Assembly: GCA_024686135.1 (NCBI GenBank)
Contig: JAIBDQ010000011.1
Span: 1-38,073 of the forward strand
From: Halobacteriovorax sp.
GTDB taxonomy: Bacteria > Bdellovibrionota > Bacteriovoracia > Bacteriovoracales > Bacteriovoracaceae
Length of the DNA stretch: 38,073 bases
Direction of reading: 5' to 3'
Part shown: positions 16,734 to 25,202 of the stretch, in pieces
How the letters are laid out: each line of letters opens with the position of its first letter
How positions within the stretch are numbered: position 1 is the stretch's first letter
Notes under the pieces: generated by a model
What the model saw: the letters and a program-made list of their open reading frames with translations, nothing else
The model's database searches: none
Told to the model about the DNA's origin: nothing
Translations under genes and position numbers: made by a program

Positions 16734-17533
16734 TAGACTACCTCGTAAATTTTAAGAAGTGATTCCACTATTTTTGGAACCGTATTTAAATCTAAACAGT
16801 TTGTTGGATCACTTTTAGCCTGATCAGGTGTTGGATGAGTTTCCATAAAAACTCCATCCGCACCGGCAGCGATAGCAGCCTTTGCCAGAGCAGGTATCTG
16901 CTCTCTAGCCCCACCCGTACTCGTCCCAAGACCACCAGGTCTTTGCACACAGTGAGTGGCATCATGTATGGCCTTAACACCAAAGCTTTTCATAATTTCA
17001 AAAGAGGCCATATCAACAATAAGGCGATTGTAACCAAATGTTGTTCCTCTCTCAGTTAGAAGTATTGAGTCTTCCTTAAGAAAAGTTTTTGCTTTTGAAA
17101 CAATATTTGAAGTTTCCTCAGGGGATAAGAACTGTCCCTTCTTTACTTTTAATCGGCTTCCATTTTTAGCGCATGCCTCTGCTCCTGCTAAGATCATATC
17201 CGTTTGGCGGCATAAAAAAGCCGGCACCTGAAGGACATCGCAAACCTCAGATACAGGTAGGGCCTGATCTGGATAATGAAAGTCCGTGATAACGGGAAAA
17301 CCAAAGTCGTCTTTAATTTTTTGAAGGATACGAAGACCTTCCTCCAGCCCTGGTCCTCTATAAGAATCAATGGAAGAACGGTTGGCCTTATCAAAGCTCC
17401 CTTTAAAAGTGAGTTTGATCTTTTCTTCAAATGGTTCAAGGGACTTCTTTAAGGACTCAGCAATTTCCATAGCCAGAGCTTCAGACTCTAAAACACAAGG
17501 ACCTATAAATAGTTCGAGCGGTTGTTTACTCAT
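16733..17533 (-). CDS. kdsA: Kdo-8-phosphate synthase
   Basis: Condenses phosphoenolpyruvate with arabinose-5-phosphate to form Kdo-8-phosphate. It has 266 residues. Family motifs are IGPCVLES near the N-terminus, FKGSFDKANRSS, VITDFHYPDQ, LCRQTDMILA, HDATHCVQRPGG and METHPTP. The Cys13 in GPC corresponds to the metal-ligand cysteine of metal-dependent (Aquifex-type) enzymes, whereas the E. coli enzyme has Asn there. A metal-dependent mechanism is therefore expected. It overlaps pyrG and kdsC by one base at each end (TAATG). Confidence 0.96.
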   Translation of the reverse strand: MSKQPLELFIGPCVLESEALAMEIAESLKKSLEPFEEKIKLTFKGSFDKANRSSIDSYRGPGLEEGLRILQKIKDDFGFPVITDFHYPDQALPVSEVCDVLQVPAFLCRQTDMILAGAEACAKNGSRLKVKKGQFLSPEETSNIVSKAKTFLKEDSILLTERGTTFGYNRLIVDMASFEIMKSFGVKAIHDATHCVQRPGGLGTSTGGAREQIPALAKAAIAAGADGVFMETHPTPDQAKSDPTNCLDLNTVPKIVESLLKIYEVV

Positions 17534-19158
17534 TAGTTTTGCTGTCCTTTATCTGCTGCCTCTATAAATGTTTTAAAAAGTGGATGGGCCGCAAAAGGTC
17601 TTGATTTAAATTCAGGATGATACTGACAAGCAATAAAGTAAGGATGGTCTTCAAGCTCAATCACTTCAACAAGATTCAAGTCTTTATTAATTCCAGAAAT
17701 TACCATTCCGGCCTGCTTAACTTTATCTACATATTCGTTATTAACTTCAAGTCTATGACGATGCCTTTCACTGATATCAGATTTACCATAAATCTTATGA
17801 GCAAAAGTTCCCTTCTCAAGATGACAATCATAAGCTCCTAGTCTCATGGTAGCACCTTTAGAGCCATCTTTAGTTTGACCTTCCATATAGTGGATCAATG
17901 TAGAACCAGAAGTATCAAACTCTGCACTAGTGGCATCTTTTATTCCAGCCACATTTCTAGCAAACTCGACCATAGCAAGTTGCATACCAAGGCAAATCCC
18001 AAAGTAAGGGACTTTCTTTTCTCTAGCGTATTTAACGGCGCGAATCTTTCCTTCCGTGCCTCTTTCACCAAAGCCGCCCGGAACTAAAATCCCGTGGCAT
18101 TCAGAAAGAATGTCATCTACTTTTGATTCATCTTCTAATTCTTCGGCATCGATATAAGTTGTCACTAGCTTTAATTGATTAGCTAGTGCCCCGTGAGTAA
18201 GCGCTTCACCTAAAGACTTATAAGATTCATGTAAGTCCGTATATTTCCCTACAATGCCAATCTTCACTTCTCTTAGTGGGTTATTATGGTTGTAAACTAC
18301 CTTTTCTAAATCCCCAACTTTTGGAGTGGTTGTCCACATACCTAGAAGTTCAGTTAACTTGTTATCAAGCCCCTGCTGATGAAAAGCTAGAGGAACTTTA
18401 TAAATTGAATCTGCATCCATAGAAGCAAAAACATTTCCTTTTGGAACATTACAAAAAAGTGAGATTTTATCGATGATATTTGGCTCGATCTCATGCTCTG
18501 ATCTTAGAATAATAATATGCGGAAAAAGCCCCATTGATCTAAGTTCTTTCACCGAGTGCTGAGCTGGTTTTGATTTTAATTCCCCAGCCGCACTTAAATA
18601 CGGAAGTAATACTAAATGAACAAAGAGAACATTCTCTGGTCCTACATCGTGAGCGAATTGTCTGATAGCTTCGATATAAGGCTGTGATTCAATATCACCA
18701 ACAGTACCGCCAATCTCTCCTAGAAGAAGCTCGCAGTCTTCAGCGGCCACATGAATTCTTCTTTTGATTTCATCTGTAATATGAGGAACAACCTGAACCG
18801 TTTTCCCTAAGTACTTACCTTCTCTTTCATTCTCAATAACCTGCAAATAAACTTGCCCAGTTGTAAAGTTAGAGCTCTTACTTAAAGTAAGGGAAGTAAA
18901 TCTTTCGTAATGTCCTAAATCAAGATCCGTTTCCGCTCCATCATCAGTTACAAAAACTTCGCCATGCTGAGTAGGACTCATTGTCCCCGGATCCACATTA
19001 ATATAAGGGTCCATCTTAAGCATATTGATCTTGATGCCTCTTCTTTCTAGAAGAGATGCAACAGAGGCCGCCGCTAGCCCTTTGCCTAATGAACTTGCAA
19101 CACCGCCAGTAATGAAAACAAACTTTTTGCTGGGTTTTCCCCTTTTTGCACTATTCAT
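17533..19158 (-). CDS. pyrG: CTP synthase
   Basis: Converts UTP, ATP and glutamine to CTP. CTP is the co-substrate of KdsB, which explains the location in the kds operon. It has 541 residues from the chosen ATG. The N-terminal synthetase domain has VFITGGVASSLGKG and MDPYINVDPGTM. The C-terminal glutaminase domain has nucleophile Cys389 in FGICLGMQ and His514/Glu516 in YHPEF. I chose ATG 19158 because GAGGGG lies seven bases upstream; an adjacent TTG at 19161 is also possible. The start overlaps the kdsB stop by eight bases. Confidence 0.97.
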   Translation of the reverse strand: MNSAKRGKPSKKFVFITGGVASSLGKGLAAASVASLLERRGIKINMLKMDPYINVDPGTMSPTQHGEVFVTDDGAETDLDLGHYERFTSLTLSKSSNFTTGQVYLQVIENEREGKYLGKTVQVVPHITDEIKRRIHVAAEDCELLLGEIGGTVGDIESQPYIEAIRQFAHDVGPENVLFVHLVLLPYLSAAGELKSKPAQHSVKELRSMGLFPHIIILRSEHEIEPNIIDKISLFCNVPKGNVFASMDADSIYKVPLAFHQQGLDNKLTELLGMWTTTPKVGDLEKVVYNHNNPLREVKIGIVGKYTDLHESYKSLGEALTHGALANQLKLVTTYIDAEELEDESKVDDILSECHGILVPGGFGERGTEGKIRAVKYAREKKVPYFGICLGMQLAMVEFARNVAGIKDATSAEFDTSGSTLIHYMEGQTKDGSKGATMRLGAYDCHLEKGTFAHKIYGKSDISERHRHRLEVNNEYVDKVKQAGMVISGINKDLNLVEVIELEDHPYFIACQYHPEFKSRPFAAHPLFKTFIEAADKGQQN

Positions 19159-19903
19159 CAAACATCCCCTCTAATTTCTTTAAGTCTTCTGGAGTATCAA
19201 CTCCAATTAAATTAAGGCTGCTAACCAAGGCACCAATACTCATACCTTGTTCCATTGCTCTTAATTGTTCTAATTTTTCTATATTTTCATAAACTCCCAT
19301 TGGAGATTCACAAAATTTCTGAAGGGCCACTGGCCTATAAGAATAGACACCAATATGCTGCCACCACGACTTAAGCTCACTTCCATCTCTATCAAAAGGA
19401 ACTGAGCCTCTTGAAAAATATAAACAGCGACCAGTTGGTGCCACTACGGCCTTTACAATATTTGGGTTTTTAAGTTCTTCTAGGTCTTTATTCTTTTTAA
19501 CAAGCGTGGCGATATCAAACTCACTATCTAAATGAAATTGAGCGAGCCTTTCAAGCTCATCTCCAGAAAGAAGAGGCTCGTCACCTTGTACATTTATAAT
19601 AAGATCAAATTTCTTATCTGAAGACTTCTGAAAAGCCAGATAGATTCTTTCAGTTCCACTTTGAACGTCATCATCTACGCGAATAACATTCCCACCAAAT
19701 TCTTTTACATGATTTTCTATTTTTTGATCGTCCGTAACAACATAGGCTTGGCAATCAAAGGAGGGAGAGGCGCCCATTGAAGTACAATTCTCGAAAACTC
19801 TTTGAATCATACTCTTGCCATTAATCTGGGCCAGGGGCTTTCCAGGAAATCTCGTGGAAGCATACCTAGCCGGAATGAGGACCAAAACACGATTTTTGGC
19901 CAA
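19151..19903 (-). CDS. kdsB: CMP-Kdo synthetase (3-deoxy-manno-octulosonate cytidylyltransferase)
   Basis: Activates Kdo with CTP to CMP-Kdo for LPS core assembly. It has 250 residues, the usual size. The motif LIPARYASTRFPGKPL is at the N-terminus, with NVQGDEPLL in the middle, the R-x-VPFDRDG region and HIGVYSYR. The start is TTG 19903, preceded by GGAG at about seven bases. It is the first gene of a long minus-strand operon ending at 11918. The divergent gap of 76 bases to the gene at 19980 holds its promoter. Confidence 0.95.
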   Translation of the reverse strand: MAKNRVLVLIPARYASTRFPGKPLAQINGKSMIQRVFENCTSMGASPSFDCQAYVVTDDQKIENHVKEFGGNVIRVDDDVQSGTERIYLAFQKSSDKKFDLIINVQGDEPLLSGDELERLAQFHLDSEFDIATLVKKNKDLEELKNPNIVKAVVAPTGRCLYFSRGSVPFDRDGSELKSWWQHIGVYSYRPVALQKFCESPMGVYENIEKLEQLRAMEQGMSIGALVSSLNLIGVDTPEDLKKLEGMFDE

Positions 19904-19925
19904 AACTACTCCGAGGGCTAAAAGT

Positions 19926-19940
19926 TGATAGAATTTATCA
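19926..19940 (-). promoter_or_regulatory. Possible promoter of the kdsB operon
   Basis: On the minus strand TGATAAATT (19940-19932) is an extended -10-like element with no good -35. The same segment read on the plus strand is TGATAGAAT (19926-19934), which recurs at 19965-19973. The arms TGATA and TATCA form a small palindrome with a five-base spacer. It could be a shared control site for the divergent genes. Confidence 0.3.
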
Positions 19941-19964
19941 CGAACTCACCTCTTCGCAAAATTA

Positions 19965-19973
19965 TGATAGAAT
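19965..19973 (+). promoter_or_regulatory. Extended -10 promoter giving a leaderless mRNA
   Basis: TGATAGAAT is an extended -10 element (hexamer TAGAAT, 5 of 6) ending only six bases before the ATG at 19980. Transcription would begin at or next to the start codon. No ribosome site is present between this box and the ATG. Confidence 0.5.
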
Positions 19974-19979
19974 ATTTAT

Positions 19980-20318
19980 ATGAAAACTTTAATTAGCGCA
20001 CTGCTCCTCGTCATTTCATCTTGTCTATTTGCTCAAGACTATAGAAGTACTGTGGTGACGGATCCTTCAATTTCAAGAAGATGCGATGCGCTAATGAATA
20101 AAAGAAACCTTAAAATCGACCATAAGCAAAAACTCAAGTCCCTTATTGTTCGAAATCAAAAGATTCAAAAGATTGTCCCTGGAGAAAAGAAGTCCGTAAA
20201 ACAAGGCCTACAAAAGAACCTACGTCACCTTGAACACGAGCTTAAGCTAACTCTAGTTCAAATTCAAAACCAAGAAGAGAATATCATAAGAAAAGGATGC
20301 CCAGGCATCACTCTTTAA
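19980..20318 (+). CDS. Small exported protein, possible lipoprotein
   Basis: A protein of 112 residues with an N-terminal export signal (MKTLISALLLVISSC, then LFAQ). The sequence VISSC could be a lipobox, or signal peptidase I could cut after LFA. The mature part is basic and helical, with two further cysteines, one in SRRCDAL and one in RKGCPG near the C-terminus, that could form a disulfide. I do not recognise a family. It diverges from the kds operon and precedes the TolC-like gene by 86 bases. Translation appears leaderless. Confidence 0.6.
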   Translation: MKTLISALLLVISSCLFAQDYRSTVVTDPSISRRCDALMNKRNLKIDHKQKLKSLIVRNQKIQKIVPGEKKSVKQGLQKNLRHLEHELKLTLVQIQNQEENIIRKGCPGITL

Positions 20319-20320
20319 AA

Positions 20321-20337
20321 CCAACTTTTTCGGTTGG
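20321..20337 (+). terminator. Weak hairpin after the small exported protein gene
   Basis: CCAAC and GTTGG pair around a seven-base loop (TTTTTCG) just after the stop codon. A second, four-pair hairpin (GCAC-CCTC-GTGC) follows and is trailed by TTTCT. Both are weak and lack a proper T-tract, so termination here would be partial at best. Confidence 0.25.
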
Positions 20338-20404
20338 CACCCTCGTGCTTTCTATGCAATGATTTTCAAACACACACAACGTCACGGAATAGACGAGAGA
20401 AATT

Positions 20405-21949
20405 TTGATTCAAAAATTAAGTTTAGCTGCGAGCCTTATTGCGCTCCTATATTCACTTCCCGTTTCAGCTCAGAAGTCTAAGACTACTTATGACACTGAC
20501 AATGAGCTGTTAAAGAAACCTCAAGTTATAAAAAATCAAAAAAAATACAAGCTCAATGACGAATCATATGTTCAACAAGTTGAGCGCTTTGATTTTAAGG
20601 ATAACTTCAAGTCCTTGGCCCTTAACGACGTGCTTGAACAAGGTCTTAGAAAAAACCATGACCAACAACAAAGAGTTAATCAGGATGAGATCTTTGACCT
20701 AGGTTGGAAAGATACTTGGGAAGACTTTTGGATCCCTAAATTAAATATCACTCTTAGCTCTGGAGAGCAGGCCATAGGAAAATGGCGAGAGGGCGGTAAA
20801 GGTAGAACAGGGCGAGATATTGTCCCAGGTGGGACATTAGGTCTTAATATTGGAGACTATACCGTTTTCAATTGGGGAAAAGATTATCTTAATTATCTCA
20901 ATGCAAGAGCCACTTACGAAAGAAATACTGAAATCTTAAAAGAACAAAGAAGAGATCTACGACACGATCTTATTATTAAATATTTCGAAGTTTATAAAAC
21001 AAAGCAAGTTGAAAAGATTAGAAGAAATCAACTTCGCCATGCCAGTTTTATCTATAGAATGAACCGCGAGAAGATCACCATTAGAAAGATTCCTCGACAA
21101 GATTATTATCAAGCCAGAGCCGAGTATCTTAAAGCGCAAAATGATTATCATGACGCCAAGATCGCGGCTTCAACAGCTGATGAAGAGATGGCCTTTCTAC
21201 TGGCTGATACCCCTGGCACTAGATATCTTCTCTTAGATGAGCTCGATTATAAACAGCTCAACGTGGCCTACACGGAAGCGATCTCACTGAGTAAAGATAA
21301 CAACTCCACTGTTAAAACGGCTAAGACCCTAGTGGCCAATGCCAAGAGAACATACACCAGAACTCTTAGAGAGAACCTTCCCCTACCAAAAATAACCATG
21401 AACCTTGGGGCCTATACCCATAGTTTTGGTAGAAACCAGCACCGAACAAGATACGAAACGGCTACCACCGTTGGAGGTGGTATGGTTGGAACAAATACTT
21501 CCGATATTGAATTAGTAGCAACAGTAAATGCCACCTGGAGCCTCACAGGAACGGGCGGTCTACTCAATGGTCGCTCCACAAGAACAAAACTTCTTGAAAG
21601 AGACCTGGCTTTTCAAAACTTATCTGAGGTCGCTCATTTTACTAATTCCAATATCAGAACTCATTATAATAAAATTAAGAACTTTCAAAATCAGATAACT
21701 ATTCTTGAAGCAAGAATGGCGAATCTTCAAAAAAGTTTTGATACCATCTTAGAAAACTATATCAATCGTAAGACTATCTATGAGAACTTTCATACTTCTC
21801 TTAATGAAATGATCGAAACAGAAGTTCTTCATATGGAAACCTTGTATGGACACTTAAGAGAAAAAGTTGAATTAGCTAGATCAATTGGTCTCGAGGATTT
21901 TCCTGGAGAAAACTTTGAGTCGGTTGCTAAGAAGGTGCAAAAAAGATGA
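20405..21949 (+). CDS. TolC-like outer membrane efflux protein
   Basis: A probable outer-membrane and periplasmic channel of 514 residues. The signal peptide is MIQKLSLAASLIALLYSLPVSA. After a polar linker of about 55 residues comes a domain typical of outer-membrane efflux proteins: SLALNDVLEQGLRKN, long helical stretches such as LRHDLIIKYFEVYKTKQVEKI, a strand-rich segment around NLGAYTHSFGRN, and a second long helical repeat. The start is TTG 20405, because no ATG precedes the signal peptide. No inner-membrane transporter or adaptor gene is next to it, so its partner is encoded elsewhere. Its stop overlaps the next start (ATGA), linking it to the beta-barrel gene. Confidence 0.82.
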   Translation: MIQKLSLAASLIALLYSLPVSAQKSKTTYDTDNELLKKPQVIKNQKKYKLNDESYVQQVERFDFKDNFKSLALNDVLEQGLRKNHDQQQRVNQDEIFDLGWKDTWEDFWIPKLNITLSSGEQAIGKWREGGKGRTGRDIVPGGTLGLNIGDYTVFNWGKDYLNYLNARATYERNTEILKEQRRDLRHDLIIKYFEVYKTKQVEKIRRNQLRHASFIYRMNREKITIRKIPRQDYYQARAEYLKAQNDYHDAKIAASTADEEMAFLLADTPGTRYLLLDELDYKQLNVAYTEAISLSKDNNSTVKTAKTLVANAKRTYTRTLRENLPLPKITMNLGAYTHSFGRNQHRTRYETATTVGGGMVGTNTSDIELVATVNATWSLTGTGGLLNGRSTRTKLLERDLAFQNLSEVAHFTNSNIRTHYNKIKNFQNQITILEARMANLQKSFDTILENYINRKTIYENFHTSLNEMIETEVLHMETLYGHLREKVELARSIGLEDFPGENFESVAKKVQKR

Positions 21950-22779
21950 TCTTCCCATTCGTTAAATCACTTTTAATCTTATTACTGCTCATTGGCTTAA
22001 CCTCTCATTCTATGGCCCAAATAGCCAATGACTCTGGTGCGCTTACGGATGTTGAACAAGCAGAACTTGATGCTCTTGAAAGAGGTGAAAAGTTAGATCG
22101 CTCTAAGAATGTTAAGCAAAAAGAAGAAGAAAATACTAATGTTTACACTGAGATGAAAGACTCCGATCAAGACATTATTATCAGCCAAATCGATAAAGAG
22201 CTTGGAATTTATTTGGAAGACTACTCCACTGACAATGATCAACACCGCTTTGGTCTCAACTATCACTTCAATTCTGACCTTAAGAATCCATTTGAAATAA
22301 CCACTATGGAAGCAAACTACGCTTACCGCCTTGGAGTTGCCTGGCTAGAAATTTGTGCTGCACTCACCACTGGTAAGTACCGTGAACTTACGCGACTTAA
22401 TGGCTCGATTGGAGCTGAAACAGAGAATCAAAGAGAAGAGAATGCTTCTAACCTTACATTTGGTGGTGGTTTAGGCTATAGGACGCGTTACATAAGAAAC
22501 TTGATCAATAGCAGTAATATTTTTGAAACTATCGCAGCATATTTGACCTACAACTCCTTTAGCGATAATTTTCGCTCTGAAAGTTATACAGGTTATGGAA
22601 TAAAAGCAGATTTCGGTGTTCACAAGAGAACCGGTGCTAGAAGTCACTGGGGAATGAAGATGAGCTACAACCTCGCCTCTGTTAGAAAAGCAAAACAGTT
22701 CGAGGGAGAAGGCTCAGCCGCCAGAAGTTTAACCATTACTTGGCTAACTTTTGGACTTGAATACAGTTTTTACTTTTAG
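21946..22779 (+). CDS. Probable outer-membrane beta-barrel protein
   Basis: A protein of 277 residues with a signal peptide (MIFPFVKSLLILLLLIGLTSHSMAQ). An acidic and polar segment of about 60 residues follows, then many short alternating strands: HRFGLNYHFNSDL, NLTFGGGLGYRTRYIRN, GYGIKADFGVHKR. The sequence ends in TFGLEYSFYF. The aromatic C-terminus and strand pattern indicate a small outer-membrane barrel. It is translationally coupled to the TolC-like gene, so it may assist that channel. The family is not recognised. Confidence 0.65.
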   Translation: MIFPFVKSLLILLLLIGLTSHSMAQIANDSGALTDVEQAELDALERGEKLDRSKNVKQKEEENTNVYTEMKDSDQDIIISQIDKELGIYLEDYSTDNDQHRFGLNYHFNSDLKNPFEITTMEANYAYRLGVAWLEICAALTTGKYRELTRLNGSIGAETENQREENASNLTFGGGLGYRTRYIRNLINSSNIFETIAAYLTYNSFSDNFRSESYTGYGIKADFGVHKRTGARSHWGMKMSYNLASVRKAKQFEGEGSAARSLTITWLTFGLEYSFYF

Positions 22780-22791
22780 CCCGGAGCCCAC

Positions 22792-24111
22792 ATGATCCCA
22801 CGGTACGAAAAAAAAGAGATTTCCAAAATTTGGGGGGATCACAATAAGTTTGAAACCTATCTAAAAGTTGAACTGGCTATTCTAAAGGCCCTTGAAGGAA
22901 CTAAGGTTCCAGATGGAACAACAGAAAAGATTAAAGCTAAGGCCGTCATTAACCCAGAAAGAATTGATGAAATTGAGAAGACGACTCGCCATGATATCAT
23001 CGCTTTTTGTACAAGTATCACCGAGAACGTAGAGCCTGAAGTTGGAAAATATTTTCACTTTGGCGTAACGTCATCAGATATCATCGACTCTTCAACCACT
23101 CTTCAAATTAAAGAAAGTATTGAAGTTGTTCTTCCTGTTTATCGGAGTCTTTTAAAAACTCTCCATACTAGAGCGGAAGAAATGAAAGGTGTTCTCACCA
23201 TCGGTAGAAGCCATGGTATGTACGCGGAGCCCATGAGCTTTGGTCAAAAACTTCTTGGTCATTACAATGAATTTTCTAGACGATATAAAGAGCTTGAAGA
23301 CTTTTATAAGAATGAGCTTACTATCCAGTTTTCTGGAGCCGTCGGGAACTATTGTATTCTGACTCCAGATCACGAAAAGAAAGCAGCTGATCTCTTAGGA
23401 TTAAAAGTTGAGCCCGTCTCGACCCAAGTAATCCCTAGAGATCGTATCGCAAAGCTAGTAACACTTAATTCACTTACTGCTAGCGCCATTGAGCGTATCT
23501 CTGTTGAGATTCGTCACCTCCATAGAAGTGATGTTGGAGAACTCGCTGAAGGCTTTAAGAAAGGCCAAAAAGGCTCTTCAACAATGCCTCACAAGAAGAA
23601 CCCCATCTCTGGTGAAAACTTAACTGGTATGGCGAGGATTCTTCGCTCACATTCCTCTATGGCCATAGATAATATTGTTCTTTGGCATGAAAGAGATATC
23701 AGTCATAGTTCAGCAGAACGTATGTACCTTCCTGATCATTTCGGAATCTTAACTTATGCTCTAGAAAGATTAGACAACACAATTCGCGACCTCGTATTCC
23801 ATAACGACGTCATCGAAAACCGGGTTCTTGAAGGAACTGGATATCTATCGAGTTACTACCTTCACCATTTGGTAGAAAAAACAGATGTTAAAAGAGAAGA
23901 CCTTTACTATTGGGTTCAAGATGCAGCTTTTGTAGGCGCACAGGAAAAAAGCGCTGAGGCTTTTCATAATAAGCTTTTAGAAATTGCTGAGAGTAAAGGT
24001 CATAAGCTAGACCTTGTGAAACCTGACCTCGAAGAGATCAGAAGAATCTATACCTGCCAGACTGATAAAGTTTTTGCTAGGTCCCTAGAGCAATATCCCT
24101 TGCCTAAATAG
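22792..24111 (+). CDS. purB: Adenylosuccinate lyase
   Basis: Splits SAICAR and adenylosuccinate, releasing fumarate, in purine synthesis. It has 439 residues, typical of the bacterial short form. The catalytic His is in IGRSHGMYAEP (His141). The fumarase-superfamily signature GSSTMPHKKNP spans 261-271 and carries the catalytic serine. ATG 22792 is preceded by GGAG at six bases. It is 12 bases after the barrel gene. The convergent manC-type gene ends only five bases away, with no terminator hairpin visible. Confidence 0.97.
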   Translation: MIPRYEKKEISKIWGDHNKFETYLKVELAILKALEGTKVPDGTTEKIKAKAVINPERIDEIEKTTRHDIIAFCTSITENVEPEVGKYFHFGVTSSDIIDSSTTLQIKESIEVVLPVYRSLLKTLHTRAEEMKGVLTIGRSHGMYAEPMSFGQKLLGHYNEFSRRYKELEDFYKNELTIQFSGAVGNYCILTPDHEKKAADLLGLKVEPVSTQVIPRDRIAKLVTLNSLTASAIERISVEIRHLHRSDVGELAEGFKKGQKGSSTMPHKKNPISGENLTGMARILRSHSSMAIDNIVLWHERDISHSSAERMYLPDHFGILTYALERLDNTIRDLVFHNDVIENRVLEGTGYLSSYYLHHLVEKTDVKREDLYYWVQDAAFVGAQEKSAEAFHNKLLEIAESKGHKLDLVKPDLEEIRRIYTCQTDKVFARSLEQYPLPK

Positions 24112-24116
24112 AATGA

Positions 24117-25196
24117 CTATAAGTGTTCCTTGCCAAAGTCCGTGGTTTTTAAATACTCCACGGCTTTTTTCACTTCCTGTGCTTTTTCTTTAGGGACTAC
24201 AAGAACATTATCTTCTGTAGATACGACCACAAGCCCATTAACGTCTATTAGTGATACAAACTTTCCAGGAGCAAACACAATATTATCTTTCGCATCCTGA
24301 AAGAATGTTCCTTTTGCTTGTCCTGTGTAGTTATCATTTTCTTTTTCAAGAACTGTTTCTAGAGCATCCCAAGAACCAAGATCATTCCAATCAAACTCCG
24401 CAGGAATGGTCATAACCTCTTTAGATTTTTCCATGATGGCGTAATCTATTGAATCCTTGGGAATCTTTTCATAGATTTCTCCAGTCTTCTCAAAATTATT
24501 AGCATTTTCTTTAAGATCATTATAATGAGAAAACATCTCAGGTGCACAGCTTTCAAACTCTTTTAAAAGTCTATCGATTGTTCCCACAAACATTCCGGCA
24601 TTCCAAAAGTATTCACCAGAGGCGACATAGTTTTTAGCGGTCTCAAGGTCCGGCTTTTCCTTAAACTCTTTTACATCAAAAGAGCTATCACGAACCTCCT
24701 CACCGCGATGAATATACCCAAATCCGGTGTGGGGAAAATTGGGTTTGATTCCAATCGTCACTATTTTTGAAAGACCTACAGAAAGCTCTGCTGCTTTCTT
24801 AAGAGTATCTTTAAACCCTTGATGATTAAGAATTACATGGTCACTTGGAACAATGGCAACCACATCTGATTCAGAAGCACCATTGGCAACAAGGTTAGCT
24901 AGGCTTAATAAAATACATGGCCCCGTATTACGTCCACTCGGTTCGAAGATAATTCCATTCTTGCCAATACGCTCACCCGCTGAATCTTTAACCAGCTGCT
25001 CTTGCGCTTTCACAGTAATGACATAACGATCCTCCGGTCCCACAAGATCGTCAAAACGAACTAGAGTTTCCTCTAATAGACTTTTATCACTTACCAGTGG
25101 TAAATACTGTTTAGGTTTTTTGGTTACCGATGAGGGCCAAAAACGAGTTCCCTGACCACCGGCCATAACAAGACAATATAATTTTGATTCTTTCAT
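24117..25196 (-). CDS. manC: Mannose-1-phosphate guanylyltransferase
   Basis: Makes GDP-mannose from GTP and mannose-1-phosphate for surface polysaccharide or glycan synthesis. It has 359 residues, the single-domain form without the isomerase domain of AlgA-type enzymes. The nucleotide-binding motif AGGQGTRFWPSS is near residues 11-22, followed by KPKQYLPL. VPSDH and the sugar-binding FKEKPDLETA are present, as is YFWNAGMF. It starts six bases after the SPOR gene stop, so the two form an operon. Confidence in the family is high; manC is used here in a broad sense. Confidence 0.92.
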   Translation of the reverse strand: MKESKLYCLVMAGGQGTRFWPSSVTKKPKQYLPLVSDKSLLEETLVRFDDLVGPEDRYVITVKAQEQLVKDSAGERIGKNGIIFEPSGRNTGPCILLSLANLVANGASESDVVAIVPSDHVILNHQGFKDTLKKAAELSVGLSKIVTIGIKPNFPHTGFGYIHRGEEVRDSSFDVKEFKEKPDLETAKNYVASGEYFWNAGMFVGTIDRLLKEFESCAPEMFSHYNDLKENANNFEKTGEIYEKIPKDSIDYAIMEKSKEVMTIPAEFDWNDLGSWDALETVLEKENDNYTGQAKGTFFQDAKDNIVFAPGKFVSLIDVNGLVVVSTEDNVLVVPKEKAQEVKKAVEYLKTTDFGKEHL

Positions 25197-25202
25197 ATTA
25201 GG

